Positions 6,629-14,852 of a stretch of 64,000 nt of DNA are shown in pieces. The position numbers and the translations under genes are program-made. Under the pieces are notes generated by a model. The model was not told the origin of the DNA, did no database searches, and saw nothing but the letters and a program-made list of their open reading frames with translations. The stretch lies in contig NZ_CANLKR010000024.1 of the NCBI RefSeq assembly GCF_947491715.1, positions 1 through 64,000 on the forward strand, given 5' to 3'. How positions within the stretch are numbered: the stretch's first letter is position 1; the number at the start of each line of letters is the position of its first letter. The stretch comes from an uncultured Shewanella sp. GTDB lineage: Bacteria > Pseudomonadota > Gammaproteobacteria > Enterobacterales > Shewanellaceae.

Positions 6629-9460
6629 TTAGGCAACAATTAATTTATCAAAGCCTTCTATGGTAAGTAATGCAATGTCATTGCTCTTTTCGGTTAATAA
6701 TGGTGGTGCATAAGCTAACGTGTCATGCTGAATTTGCCCTTGCATATTGTGCATTAACCATTGAATATTTTCATCTTGCTCCAGCGTTTGTGCGGCATCA
6801 TTAAGCAACTCTTGGTGAAAGCGCTTTCGCACTTCCAGCGGCGTTTCACGGCTAGGGTCTAAACCAACCTCCACCGATAATTGCACCATTTTATCAACGC
6901 TTTGACTAATGGCCGTTTCTAACTGGTCAATCGCAATGTCGGCACACAAATGCTTCTGATCCGGTTTCAACTTTAAATGGATCATTTGACCAAATTGAAG
7001 ACACACTGAATTGACCGCCAATTGCCGAACGCGTCCACCCACCTCTAATGATGCCATAAATTTATACCATAATAGATCCCGATGATCGCCGCTCAAAGGT
7101 ATCTGTAACGGCTTTGACGCCGGTGTCGAAGTTGGTAATTCGTCCTCAACAGCAGGCGATGAGTCCAGTTTATCAAGACCTTCTTGTCTGTGAGCTTGTT
7201 GCGATGGTATCGCTTGTTCAGCTGGATCTATCTCTTGATGTAATAATTCAGGTGAACTAATGGCATCAGCGGGGGCAGATTCCCACGGCGGTCTGTCTTC
7301 CTCAAGACGCTGAGTAACCACTTCACTGTTTTGTTTAGCCATTGTGACATCGACTAGATCATCATATGGAGTCACCCTTTCCTGAACGGGGTTTGTCAAT
7401 CTGTGATTGACTATTGATGGCTTTTTTCCAGTTTCATTGCCATCCTTGTCTTCATCGACAGGGGCGAGTAAAGAATCCCTTGCAGCCAGTACGGCATCTA
7501 AAATATCATCTTCTATCACAGGCTTTGATACAGGCTCATCCCCCACACTCAGACTTTGGCCAGCATCAATGCTAGCCAAAGGTGGTATCTTCTGAGGCGT
7601 ATCTTCAGACATCATGGCTTCTTGAGCCTGGATGATACCTGTCATTTCGGCTTCTAATTCACCGGTGCCATCACTGCTCTCTGGCACCGAGAACACCCCA
7701 TCATCGAGCATAGACCCAATCGCACTCGGCTCGACATTCACACCTTGAGCTTGCACTATCGCCGCATTATTCATGGCTTCATCGGCAATAGATTCAACAG
7801 TAACAGGCTCGACATTCACACCTTGAGCTTGCACTATCGCCGCATTATTCACGGTTTCATCGGCAATAGATTCAACAGCAACAGTCTCAACATTCACACC
7901 TTGAGCTTGCACTATCGCCGCATTATTCATGGCTTCATCGGCAATAGATTCAACAGTAACAGGCTCGACATTCACACCTTGAGCTTGCACTATCGCTGCA
8001 TTATTCATGGCTTCATCAAGCATAGATCCAATCGCACTTGGCTCGACATTCACACCTTGAGCTTGCTCTATCACTGCATTACCCATGACTTCAACAGCAA
8101 TAGATTCAACAGCCACAGGTTCGACATTCACCCCTTGAGCATTTGCTTGACTCATAATTAATGCCATTTCGGCATGCAGCTCTGCGGGCATATGATCTGA
8201 AGAGGCCGACTCTTCATCACTTTCAGGCCTATCCTGCTGAACACTCAAAGCATTCGCATGCCTCAAATTGGATGCATTAGATGAGGTTGCCTGAGTACTG
8301 TCAGGCTTCACTCTATCGGCAACAGACGGCCCTTTGTCATCAGACGGTGTATTATCATTTTTCCAACGTGTGATCGGCGTTTCCGGCACAAATGTTACCG
8401 CACGCAGCAATGCCATCTCTAGCCCTGACTTAGGATCCGGTGCATGAATAAGATCTTTACGTCCAGTCAACAAAATTTGATAGTAAAGCTGCACTTGCTC
8501 CGCATTGAGTTCATGTGAGAAAGTTAAAATCTGCTCGCTGTTAAGCGATAATTGAGCGGCAGCGGGAGCAAACTGAGTTAATGTAATTTGATGCAATAGC
8601 TCAAGTAAACTTCTTAATACTTCATCCGCATCCGCTCCAAAAGATAATACCTCATGAACCACTTGCATTAACTGACCGATATCACCACTCATCAATGCCT
8701 TCAGTAAATGAATAACATGATGTTCATCAATACTGCCTAACATGGTTTGCACTTGTGAGAGCATCACTTGCCCAGCACCAAAAGCAATGGCTTGATCCGT
8801 TAAACTCAACGCATCTCGCATACTGCCATTAGCAGATTTAGCAATCAATGTTAAGGCTTGCTCTTCAAAATGGATTGTTTCTTGTGACAAAACATGCGTC
8901 AATTGCGTCACAATGTCTTCATGAGCAATACTTTTCAAATTAAACTGTAAACAACGAGATAAAACGGTGATTGGTAACTTTTGAGGATCGGTTGTTGCCA
9001 GTAGAAATTTGACATGTTCAGGCGGCTCTTCCAGTGTTTTTAATAGTGCATTAAAACTGCTGCGAGACAACATATGGACTTCATCAATAAGATACACTTT
9101 ATATCGACCACGACTCGGTCTGTATTGCACATTATCCAACAACTCACGCGTATCATCGACTTTCGTTCTTGAAGCGGCATCCACTTCAATTAAATCCACA
9201 AATCGACCTTGAGCAATCTCAACACAACTGGCGCACAGCCCACAAGGCTGGGCACTCACACCTTGCTCGCAATTCAAGCCCTTGGCAAATAAGCGAGCTA
9301 AACTGGTTTTACCGACACCACGCGTACCTGAAAACAAATAAGCATGATGCAACCTTTGCTGAGTTAATGCATTCGTTAGCGCATGCAAAACATGAGACTG
9401 ACCAACGACTTGCTCAAATTTGGCAGGGCGCCACTTGCGGGCTAACACCTGATATGACAT
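6629..9460 (-). CDS. dnaX: DNA polymerase III tau subunit (gamma by frameshift)
   Basis: 943 aa against 643 in E. coli. It is the clamp-loader ATPase and organiser of the replisome. The N-terminus has the AAA+ domain: P-loop GTRGVGKTS near 45-53, a four-cysteine zinc module near 64-80, Walker B LIDEVHML, and sensor TTDPQKLP. The clamp-loader collar follows to about 360. The extra length is a disordered linker (about 370-820) that includes about six tandem 26-residue repeats starting AQGVNVEP. The C-terminal tau domain (about 825-943) is kept. An A-AAA-AAG slippery site at codons 678-680 with a downstream hairpin would yield a 699-residue gamma form. Confidence 0.95.
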   Translation of the reverse strand: MSYQVLARKWRPAKFEQVVGQSHVLHALTNALTQQRLHHAYLFSGTRGVGKTSLARLFAKGLNCEQGVSAQPCGLCASCVEIAQGRFVDLIEVDAASRTKVDDTRELLDNVQYRPSRGRYKVYLIDEVHMLSRSSFNALLKTLEEPPEHVKFLLATTDPQKLPITVLSRCLQFNLKSIAHEDIVTQLTHVLSQETIHFEEQALTLIAKSANGSMRDALSLTDQAIAFGAGQVMLSQVQTMLGSIDEHHVIHLLKALMSGDIGQLMQVVHEVLSFGADADEVLRSLLELLHQITLTQFAPAAAQLSLNSEQILTFSHELNAEQVQLYYQILLTGRKDLIHAPDPKSGLEMALLRAVTFVPETPITRWKNDNTPSDDKGPSVADRVKPDSTQATSSNASNLRHANALSVQQDRPESDEESASSDHMPAELHAEMALIMSQANAQGVNVEPVAVESIAVEVMGNAVIEQAQGVNVEPSAIGSMLDEAMNNAAIVQAQGVNVEPVTVESIADEAMNNAAIVQAQGVNVETVAVESIADETVNNAAIVQAQGVNVEPVTVESIADEAMNNAAIVQAQGVNVEPSAIGSMLDDGVFSVPESSDGTGELEAEMTGIIQAQEAMMSEDTPQKIPPLASIDAGQSLSVGDEPVSKPVIEDDILDAVLAARDSLLAPVDEDKDGNETGKKPSIVNHRLTNPVQERVTPYDDLVDVTMAKQNSEVVTQRLEEDRPPWESAPADAISSPELLHQEIDPAEQAIPSQQAHRQEGLDKLDSSPAVEDELPTSTPASKPLQIPLSGDHRDLLWYKFMASLEVGGRVRQLAVNSVCLQFGQMIHLKLKPDQKHLCADIAIDQLETAISQSVDKMVQLSVEVGLDPSRETPLEVRKRFHQELLNDAAQTLEQDENIQWLMHNMQGQIQHDTLAYAPPLLTEKSNDIALLTIEGFDKLIVA
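7395..7447 (-). promoter_or_regulatory. Probable -1 ribosomal frameshift signal in dnaX
   Basis: Minus strand: the slippery heptamer A-AAA-AAG (7427-7421) lies exactly in the E. coli dnaX phase, as codons GGA-AAA-AAG for residues 678-680. Nine bases later comes a perfect 6-bp hairpin GTCAAT-CACAG-ATTGAC (7411-7395). An SD-like AAGGA (7447-7443) lies 15 bases upstream of the heptamer. The -1 frame then runs 19 codons to a TGA, giving a gamma-like protein of about 699 residues that lacks the tau C-terminal domains. Confidence 0.7.
7710..8145 (-). repeat. 78-bp tandem repeats in the dnaX linker
   Basis: About six in-frame copies of a 78-bp unit (26 residues beginning AQGVNVEP and ending NNAAIVQ), two of them with a variant middle (SAIGSMLD). 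The two outer copies are the most divergent and the central ones nearly identical, the pattern expected of recent unequal recombination or slippage. The repeats fall in the disordered part between clamp-loader and tau domains. Confidence 0.9.
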
Positions 9461-9615
9461 GAAACTTCCTACTATCTAACCAAGATTAGGAGTTGACTCC
9501 TCTTAATGAGCCACACAATAACATGCAAGCCATAGAGTTGCTATCACTTCAAGAGGTAGAACAATGTTTGATTGAGCAGAAAAATGGAGGAAAGAATCAA
9601 TGAAAGGGGAGCATG

Positions 9616-9648
9616 TATACCCAAGACACTAAAGTGGTCTTGGGTATA
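9616..9648. repeat. 12-bp inverted repeat downstream of apt
   Basis: Perfect stem TATACCCAAGAC/GTCTTGGGTATA with a 9-nt loop, starting about 20 bases past the apt stop. There is no clear T run on the minus strand, so it may be an mRNA-end stabiliser or a remnant of an intergenic repeat rather than a terminator. The TATACCC end is shared with the MITE-like element at 10843-11192. Confidence 0.6.
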
Positions 9649-9668
9649 AAGTAAATAAATTTAATTAA

Positions 9669-10214
9669 TTATTCACCTTCAAAATCACACAACTTAACCA
9701 ATTCTAACCCCATGGCTTCAAGGCGCTTCTCGCCACCCAAATCAGGAAGAGAAATCACGAAAGCCGCATGATTAACTTGACCGCCTAAGCGGCGGATCAG
9801 TTTCACTGTCGCTTCAATCGTACCGCCTGTTGCCAATAAATCGTCAATCACTAACACTTTATCATCAGCATTAATAGCATCAGTATGGATTTCAAGGACA
9901 TCTTGACCATATTCTAATTCATAGCTTTCAGAAATAGTCTCTCGAGGTAACTTGCCAGGCTTACGTACGGGCACAAATCCTATTCCTAATGCTAAAGCCA
10001 AAGGAGCACCAAATAGAAAACCTCGCGCTTCGGTACCAATCACTTTCGTAAAACCTTGATCTTGATATAACTCGACTAAATGCGCCATTGTCGCTTGATA
10101 AGCTACGGGATCTTCCAATAAACTGGTTACATCTCGAAAAAGAATGCCTGGTTTCGGATAGTCTGGAATGGTTTTAATGCTGTTTTTTATAACCGTTAAA
10201 CGTTCAGTATTCAT
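9669..10214 (-). CDS. apt: Adenine phosphoribosyltransferase
   Basis: 181 aa from the ATG at 10214 (MNTERLTVIKNSIKTI), which lines up with E. coli Apt (183 aa). The frame is open 19 codons further upstream, but that extension is unlike the family. It salvages adenine with PRPP to AMP. The type I PRTase signature VLVIDDLLATGGT is near 120-132, with the PDYPKPGILFRDVT N-terminal motif and the GFVPVRKPGKLP flexible loop. Order ybaN-apt-dnaX is as in E. coli. Confidence 0.95.
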   Translation of the reverse strand: MNTERLTVIKNSIKTIPDYPKPGILFRDVTSLLEDPVAYQATMAHLVELYQDQGFTKVIGTEARGFLFGAPLALALGIGFVPVRKPGKLPRETISESYELEYGQDVLEIHTDAINADDKVLVIDDLLATGGTIEATVKLIRRLGGQVNHAAFVISLPDLGGEKRLEAMGLELVKLCDFEGE

Positions 10215-10382
10215 GGATCTATTTCTTTTCTTAACTAAGGTTAATGCATTCAAAAGCGAGCCGATTATCAACCGACTCCACTGTAAATGTCATTAAAGTG
10301 TAAAATCAGAGGGAAGCTTAAGCCCCTTTGCAGCCCGTTGCAACCAAGCAAGCGAAAAAAGCCAATAATAAATCGGTCTCAT

Positions 10383-10757
10383 TTAAGTTTCATCTTCTAT
10401 TTCTGGCACACTTTTTAAATAACAAAACAAACAAATCGCCGTAAAAAAGAGAAAAATTTTCACCCATAGAATCGGTGCAAAGAAAATACTCACACTAAAA
10501 CTTAACAAACTCACTAAGTAAGCTTTTCTCTTTAATCCCTTGCGGATAGCCTTATTTTCTTGCCAATTCAATAATGCATCAGAAAACCAAGGATGCGTCA
10601 TCAGCCAGTGGTGTAAACGTTGACTGGAACGAGCGAAACAATACGCAGCCAATAGAATAAAGGGAACAGTAGGCAGTAAAGGTAAAACAATGCCAATCAT
10701 GCCGAGAAATAAGCTAAGCAGACCTGCAACTAAAAAAAATCCACGCGTCACGCCCAT
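10383..10757 (-). CDS. ybaN: DUF454 inner-membrane protein (YbaN family)
   Basis: 124 aa from the ATG at 10757. A strong GGGAGGT ribosome-binding site lies 5 bases ahead, so the upstream TTG that would add 14 residues is unlikely. Three hydrophobic segments are visible: about 5-35 (rich in Gly/Pro), then near 85-100 and 103-118. The LPLLPTVPFILLAAYCFARSS stretch (cut here to its key form LPLLPT...CFARSS) is the DUF454 hallmark. Function unknown. It neighbours apt as in E. coli. Confidence 0.85.
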   Translation of the reverse strand: MGVTRGFFLVAGLLSLFLGMIGIVLPLLPTVPFILLAAYCFARSSQRLHHWLMTHPWFSDALLNWQENKAIRKGLKRKAYLVSLLSFSVSIFFAPILWVKIFLFFTAICLFCYLKSVPEIEDET

Positions 10758-10842
10758 ATTACCTCCCAATGACCTAAACACTTCCTGCCTATTCAACAAT
10801 AACAGACAATATGGAATTAATCTTGAACAACAGGCAATAAAA

Positions 10843-11192
10843 AGCCACTCTATACCCGTGATACTTCAAACTGCAGGATTCAGCTGGAATTAAAAGGCTT
10901 TTAGACAAGGTCATTAATTGCTCCTGCATAAATGACATTTCCATCGTCCTTGATGGTCAACTTGAATATCGTGCCTAGTCATTCTAAGCCGATATTTAAT
11001 AACACAATATAAAAGGCCTTGCTTTTACATATAAAGAGGCCAGCCCTTTGGGAGTGTGTAAAAGCACCGACTTCTACGTTGTATCATCTTAAAAGGCAAT
11101 AAGCATTTCGGCAATGATACGCCTTGAATTAGGCACTTTTACGCACTCTGAAAACATGCATATTGAACTATCACGGGTATAATTGAGTGGCT
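10843..11192. mobile_element. MITE-like element with terminal inverted repeats
   Basis: About 350 bp bounded by 19-bp inverted ends, TATACCCGTGATACTTCAA at 10851-10869 and its reverse complement with one mismatch at 11163-11181. Both ends are extended outward by AGCCACTC/GAGTGGCT, with a 3-base slip on the right. Inside is a nested inverted pair GAGTGYGTAAAAG (near 11049 and 11142) and a GTATCAT/ATGATAC pair. No ORF of useful length is present. No convincing target-site duplication was found, so an ancient non-autonomous element or a large palindromic intergenic repeat are both possible. Confidence 0.6.
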
Positions 11193-11223
11193 GTAACTCG
11201 ATCGCTGATTAAACACGAAATGC

Positions 11224-11343
11224 TTACAATAATCCGCTCATTTTTAACCAAGATAAGCTCGCTGGCAGTGTTGGAATAAGCAACACTAAAATAAACCCAA
11301 TAAAATGAAAGAAGTTAAAGGGATCTTTAAAAGACTTTTCCAT
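11224..11343 (-). CDS. 39-residue membrane protein
   Basis: Short ORF MEKSFKDPFNFFHF... of 39 codons from an ATG with GAGG six bases ahead. The N-terminal part is charged/aromatic and is followed by one hydrophobic, probably transmembrane helix (IGFILVLLIPTLPASLSW, about residues 15-32). It has a proper stop (TAA at 11224-11226) and lies downstream of bufC on the same strand. An exact FNR-type box sits 31-44 bases upstream of its start. I do not recognise the family. Small single-helix proteins of this kind often accompany respiratory complexes, but that is only analogy. Confidence 0.55.
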   Translation of the reverse strand: MEKSFKDPFNFFHFIGFILVLLIPTLPASLSWLKMSGLL

Positions 11344-11373
11344 GACATCCTCTATATTAATACTGCCTGAATA

Positions 11374-11387
11374 TTGATCCAGATCAA
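11374..11387. promoter_or_regulatory. FNR/CRP-family binding site (TTGAT-N4-ATCAA)
   Basis: TTGATCCAGATCAA is an exact match to the FNR consensus (EtrA in Shewanella). It lies between bufC and the 39-codon gene, centred about 37 bases before that gene's ATG. A TATAAT hexamer on the minus strand (11404-11399) lies just upstream, which would place the box downstream of the transcription start, a position suited to repression. A different start would change that reading. Confidence 0.6.
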
Positions 11388-11432
11388 TTTTTTTGCGTAT
11401 TATAAAGGCTAGTTAACCAGATAGAAAGAGAC

Positions 11433-12179
11433 TTATACTTTATACTCACAAATGATCCCTTTACCGCTTAATTCTACTAACAAATCTAAACAACCTTGCT
11501 GTAAATGACTAGGTTCCATTGCTGTAAAGGTTTGCAGTAACCAAGTATTGATTTCTGCTAAGGTTAAGCTTTCAAATTGCGATAAATATCCTAATACTTG
11601 CGCCGTTAATGGCGATAGTGCCAAGAAGTTAACATCATAGGCTTTATCACGATAGACACAAAATAACTGTGGCACTTTCGCAGGCTCTTTGGGCTGGTGA
11701 TCCACGCTAATATGTTGAACGTCATAAGCATACTGTGCCACTTGAGCCGATGAAGACAAACACAAAGGTTTTGAAGCAACCTCCGTCTTTTCAATGAAGC
11801 CATGTAAGGGATTGTCAAGAGCTATCGACACTACCAATTCAAGCCATTCATAATGTGCAAGCTCCAACATAAAAGGCGGATCTTGTTCAAGCATTACATA
11901 TTCATGCTGCAAAAAAACAAGAAACTCCTCAGCGATATCAGAAAAAAAAGGCGATTGACAATCATGTTGTTTAAAAAAGGTTTGAACTAAAGCCTGCCAT
12001 TGTAACGAGGAATAAAGACTCTTTAAAACGGGAAAAGCACTGGAGACAAAACCCGAGATATTATTAAAAAATAAATCTCGATACACATCCATTCGCTCTA
12101 AGTCCATTCCATCTGGCAAGGGACTTGCGGGATCACGAATATAATCCATAAAGGTGTTTTGTATTGAAATAAAAGACAC
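11433..12179 (-). CDS. bufC: BufC/HvfC-type DUF2063 partner protein
   Basis: 248 aa; DUF2063 (putative DNA-binding name in databases, but the known role is as partner of an MNIO enzyme). In characterised systems this protein presents the precursor peptide to the DUF692 enzyme. The N-terminal half is helical with the typical YRDLFFNNISGFVSSAFPV segment (about 33-51). The start is a GTG whose G is shared with the TAG stop of bufB (TAGTG), so translation is probably coupled. Last of three genes in the bufferin operon. Confidence 0.85.
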   Translation of the reverse strand: MSFISIQNTFMDYIRDPASPLPDGMDLERMDVYRDLFFNNISGFVSSAFPVLKSLYSSLQWQALVQTFFKQHDCQSPFFSDIAEEFLVFLQHEYVMLEQDPPFMLELAHYEWLELVVSIALDNPLHGFIEKTEVASKPLCLSSSAQVAQYAYDVQHISVDHQPKEPAKVPQLFCVYRDKAYDVNFLALSPLTAQVLGYLSQFESLTLAEINTWLLQTFTAMEPSHLQQGCLDLLVELSGKGIICEYKV

Positions 12180-13027
12180 TAAGCACTCCTTGAAAAAGTC
12201 GATGTGGATGAATGCATTTCTCTCTTTTGATGCTGCTTAATTTGCCTTATTTCAATGAGTAACTCTTCCGTTTTTGGAATATTAAAATCCCGTTCAAGTA
12301 ACGTCGGATAAACACCATGGCGCTGATAGCACTCACTTAATAATCGCCACACTGGATCGCACACATCCGCTCCATGACTATCAATAATCAGATCGGCCGT
12401 TTGCTGAAAATGTCCTGCAATATGCATATAATGAATACGCTCTTGAGGAATCGCATTTAAAAATGCCAACGGGTCATAATTATGATTAACGGAATTAACA
12501 TAAATATTGTTCACATCCAACAACAGCTGACAATCAGTTTCCGCTAATACAGCTTTGATAAACTCAAGCTCCGTCATTTGCGCGCCAGGGGCAGCATAAA
12601 AAGACACATTTTCAAGGATCAATGGCCGCTCAATGATATCTTGTACTTGCTTAACGCGATTGGCCACATGAAAAACGGCTTCTTGAGTAAAAGGGATCGG
12701 CATTAAATCATATAGATGGCCAAGCCCTGAGCAATAGCTTAAGTGTTCAGAATAAACTTGGATCTGATGCAAATCCAAAAAGGCCTTTATTTCTTTTATA
12801 AAACCAATATCTAATTTTTCTGGACCACCAATAGATAAAGACAAACCATGGGTATAAAATTCATATTGTTCAGTTAACGCTCTAAATGATTTCTGAAACT
12901 GCCCACCTAATTTCATCCAATTTTCAGGCGCAACTTCAAAAAAATCGATATCAACAGGAACATGATCCTCCATTTCTTTAAGCATTTCCCGCCTAAGACC
13001 CAGTCCAACTTTAGGCTCTGTAAGCAT
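12179..13027 (-). CDS. bufB: BufB: MNIO (DUF692) peptide-modifying oxygenase
   Basis: 282 aa from the ATG at 13027, which has GAGGG 7 bases ahead. An ATG two codons upstream (13033) lies too close to that site. DUF692 proteins are multinuclear non-heme iron enzymes related to MbnB and TglH. They convert peptide cysteines to heterocycles such as thiooxazoles. Family motifs are in order: SEHLSYC, LILENVSFY, LLLDVNNIYVNS, HYMHIAGH and DSHGADVCDPVW, carrying the His/Asp/Glu/Asn iron ligands of the TIM barrel. The substrate should be the adjacent Cys-rich BufA. Confidence 0.9.
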   Translation of the reverse strand: MLTEPKVGLGLRREMLKEMEDHVPVDIDFFEVAPENWMKLGGQFQKSFRALTEQYEFYTHGLSLSIGGPEKLDIGFIKEIKAFLDLHQIQVYSEHLSYCSGLGHLYDLMPIPFTQEAVFHVANRVKQVQDIIERPLILENVSFYAAPGAQMTELEFIKAVLAETDCQLLLDVNNIYVNSVNHNYDPLAFLNAIPQERIHYMHIAGHFQQTADLIIDSHGADVCDPVWRLLSECYQRHGVYPTLLERDFNIPKTEELLIEIRQIKQHQKREMHSSTSTFSRSA

Positions 13028-13052
13028 AATCATTCCCTCTTAACTTAAAACA

Positions 13053-13080
13053 AACAAGATCAGTCGAAACTGATCTTGTT
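13053..13080 (-). terminator. Stem-loop between bufA and bufB
   Basis: Perfect 12-bp stem AACAAGATCAGT/ACTGATCTTGTT with, on the minus strand, a TTCG (very stable UUCG) tetraloop, followed by TGTTTT. It starts 25 bases past the bufA stop and ends 13 bases before the bufB ribosome-binding site. It can act as a leaky terminator or mRNA stabiliser, giving much more precursor BufA than enzyme. Confidence 0.75.
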
Positions 13081-13105
13081 ACAGGAAGCAAATGTAAGTG
13101 TTAAG

Positions 13106-13612
13106 TTACATACTGCCGCCACATTTCCCTTCACCAGATTTATGCGCAGCGCCGCAAGACCCTTCTTTGCTCTTACTTTCTCCGCATTTACCTTCACCAC
13201 ACTTGCCTTCTGTGCTGCTGGCTTTACTCTTACTTTCTCCACATTTTCCTTCACCACACTTGCCTTCTGTGCTGCTGGCTTTATTCTTACTTTCTCCACA
13301 TTTGCCTTCACCACACTTGCCTTCAGAGCTCTTAGCCTTACTCGCATGATCGCCGCACTTGCCTTCACCACATTTACCTTCCGCTCCTTTTTTAGCATCT
13401 GGAGCAGGCATAGGGGCACCTTGTGCTTCCGCTTCGGCTTGATCTTGAGCTTCTGCCTTAATGCTTCCCTCACCTTCATCGGCAGCAATTTGATAACCCA
13501 CTCGCATTTCATTAAAACTAAAGGTATCTGCCGTTGCTGAGGAGACAAGCGCTCCACCAACTACTACTGAACCGACAGCAAGCGTCACAGCCGTTTTTTT
13601 TGCTAATTTCAT
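13106..13612 (-). CDS. bufA: BufA: Cys-rich bufferin precursor (EGKCG repeats)
   Basis: 168 aa secreted precursor. A signal peptide (about 1-28, ending SSATA) precedes a low-complexity Ala/Glu/Asp region and then nine EGKCG motifs, mostly in pairs, within a repeat of about 20 residues (60 bp). Ten cysteines lie in the last ~90 residues, nearly all in K-C-G or S-C-G context. In bufferins, BufB modifies such cysteines and the exported product binds copper. AAGGA precedes the ATG. The pairing with DUF692 and DUF2063 genes makes the call firm. Loss or gain of repeat units would change metal capacity. Confidence 0.9.
   Translation of the reverse strand: MKLAKKTAVTLAVGSVVVGGALVSSATADTFSFNEMRVGYQIAADEGEGSIKAEAQDQAEAEAQGAPMPAPDAKKGAEGKCGEGKCGDHASKAKSSEGKCGEGKCGESKNKASSTEGKCGEGKCGESKSKASSTEGKCGEGKCGESKSKEGSCGAAHKSGEGKCGGSM
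13182..13345 (-). repeat. 60-bp tandem repeats inside bufA
   Basis: About three near-identical copies of a 60-bp unit encoding EGKCGEGKCGES-K-KASST. Copies differ by single codons (SKSKA versus NKA), which suggests expansion by slippage or unequal crossover. Confidence 0.85.
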
Positions 13613-13874
13613 AATCCTTTCCTTTTATCGCAATGTTGAGTAACTATAGAGTCAAATAATGTCGACTTAGGTTAATAGACCTAAATAGTCACAATAAAAT
13701 TTCAACCTTTTTACTAGTATTTCACTTATTACTGATAAAGCAAGGCAACTTTCCCTTTTTGACTGAAACCAATAGCCCTATCGTTTGTGCTTTGAAAAAA
13801 GCCCAAACAGACTTAGGTATTGAACTGAAGTTAAGGTAGAATGCCGCGATTTTCTCAGTATATGCGGATTAATA

Positions 13875-14834
13875 GTGAATGCAGTAACCAGTACGCCACG
13901 AGTAATATTAGCCCCTATGGAAGGGGTTGTTGATGATTTAATGCGTGAAATATTATCAGCTATTAACCCTTATGACTTAATGGTCACAGAGTTCATTCGT
14001 GTTGTTAATCAAAAACTTCCCAATCGCGTCTTTTATCGTTTATGCCCAGAACTCTTCAACGAAGGAAAGACCCTCTCAGGCACCCCTGTAAGAGTACAAT
14101 TATTAGGCCAACATCCACAATGGATGGCAGAAAATGCCATAAAGGCGATTGAACTGGGCTCACATGGCATTGATGTCAATTTTGGTTGCCCAGCCAAAAT
14201 CGTCAACCGAAACAAAGGCGGAGCCGTATTATTGCAATACCCCGAACAACTCTACCAAATCATCAAAGCAATCAGGCAAGCCGTTCCTCAAACACATGCT
14301 GTGACAGCAAAAATACGTTTGGGCTTTGAAGATAAAACCCTTTTTTTAGAAAATGCTCAGGCTATTTACGAAGCGGGAGCAACAGAGATTGCGGTACATG
14401 CCAGAAGTAAGGTCGATGGTTATAAACCACCCGCCTATTGGGAATACATTACGCAGATTAAACAAGCGCTACCCATTCCAGTCATTGCTAACGGCGAAAT
14501 ATGGAACCGAAGCGATGCATTAAAATGTATGCAACTAACCCATTGCAACGATATTATGGTCGGTCGTGGGGCGATTGCTTTGCCTAACCTCGCCGCTTGC
14601 ATTAAATCAGACAACCAGCCTTATAAATGGAAGCAAACTTTAGCGCTCATGTTAGACTATACACAAAAAGAGCTAGCAGGCAGAAAAAGCGACTACTATC
14701 CTAGTCGGATTAAACAGTGGTTTACCTATCTAAATCGCCAATACCCAGAAGCGAATCAACTTTTTCGCCAGCTCAGAGTCCATAAAACCACCCATGACAT
14801 TGTGGCTGCCCTAGAAGCCGCCCACCAGCAATAA
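13875..14834 (+). CDS. dusC: tRNA-dihydrouridine(16) synthase DusC
   Basis: 319 aa, GTG start. FMN- and NADPH-dependent reduction of uridine 16 in tRNA is the known DusC role. The TIM-barrel N-terminus ILAPMEGV (flavin site), the catalytic-cysteine motif VNFGCPAKIVNRNKGG (about 97-112), the KIRLG strand near 145 and the VGRGAI phosphate-binding motif near 234 are all present. DusC is the shortest Dus, and the length fits. It is divergent from the bufferin operon and followed by its own terminator. Confidence 0.92.
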   Translation: MNAVTSTPRVILAPMEGVVDDLMREILSAINPYDLMVTEFIRVVNQKLPNRVFYRLCPELFNEGKTLSGTPVRVQLLGQHPQWMAENAIKAIELGSHGIDVNFGCPAKIVNRNKGGAVLLQYPEQLYQIIKAIRQAVPQTHAVTAKIRLGFEDKTLFLENAQAIYEAGATEIAVHARSKVDGYKPPAYWEYITQIKQALPIPVIANGEIWNRSDALKCMQLTHCNDIMVGRGAIALPNLAACIKSDNQPYKWKQTLALMLDYTQKELAGRKSDYYPSRIKQWFTYLNRQYPEANQLFRQLRVHKTTHDIVAALEAAHQQ

Positions 14835-14852
14835 ATCATAGACTGACGATAA

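Noticed and set aside
7745..8161. Plus-strand ORF of 138 codons with repeats (SLHYRRIIHGF units), opposite dnaX
   Set aside because: It mirrors the dnaX 78-bp repeats, has no ribosome-binding site, and dnaX is clearly the real gene.
10757..10799. TTG-initiated 14-residue extension of ybaN
   Set aside because: The ATG at 10757 has a strong ribosome-binding site and matches the family start.
13060..13560. ORFs antisense to, or in other frames of, bufA (valine/lysine-rich)
   Set aside because: Byproducts of the EGKCG-coding repeats; bufA has a signal peptide and the proper gene context.
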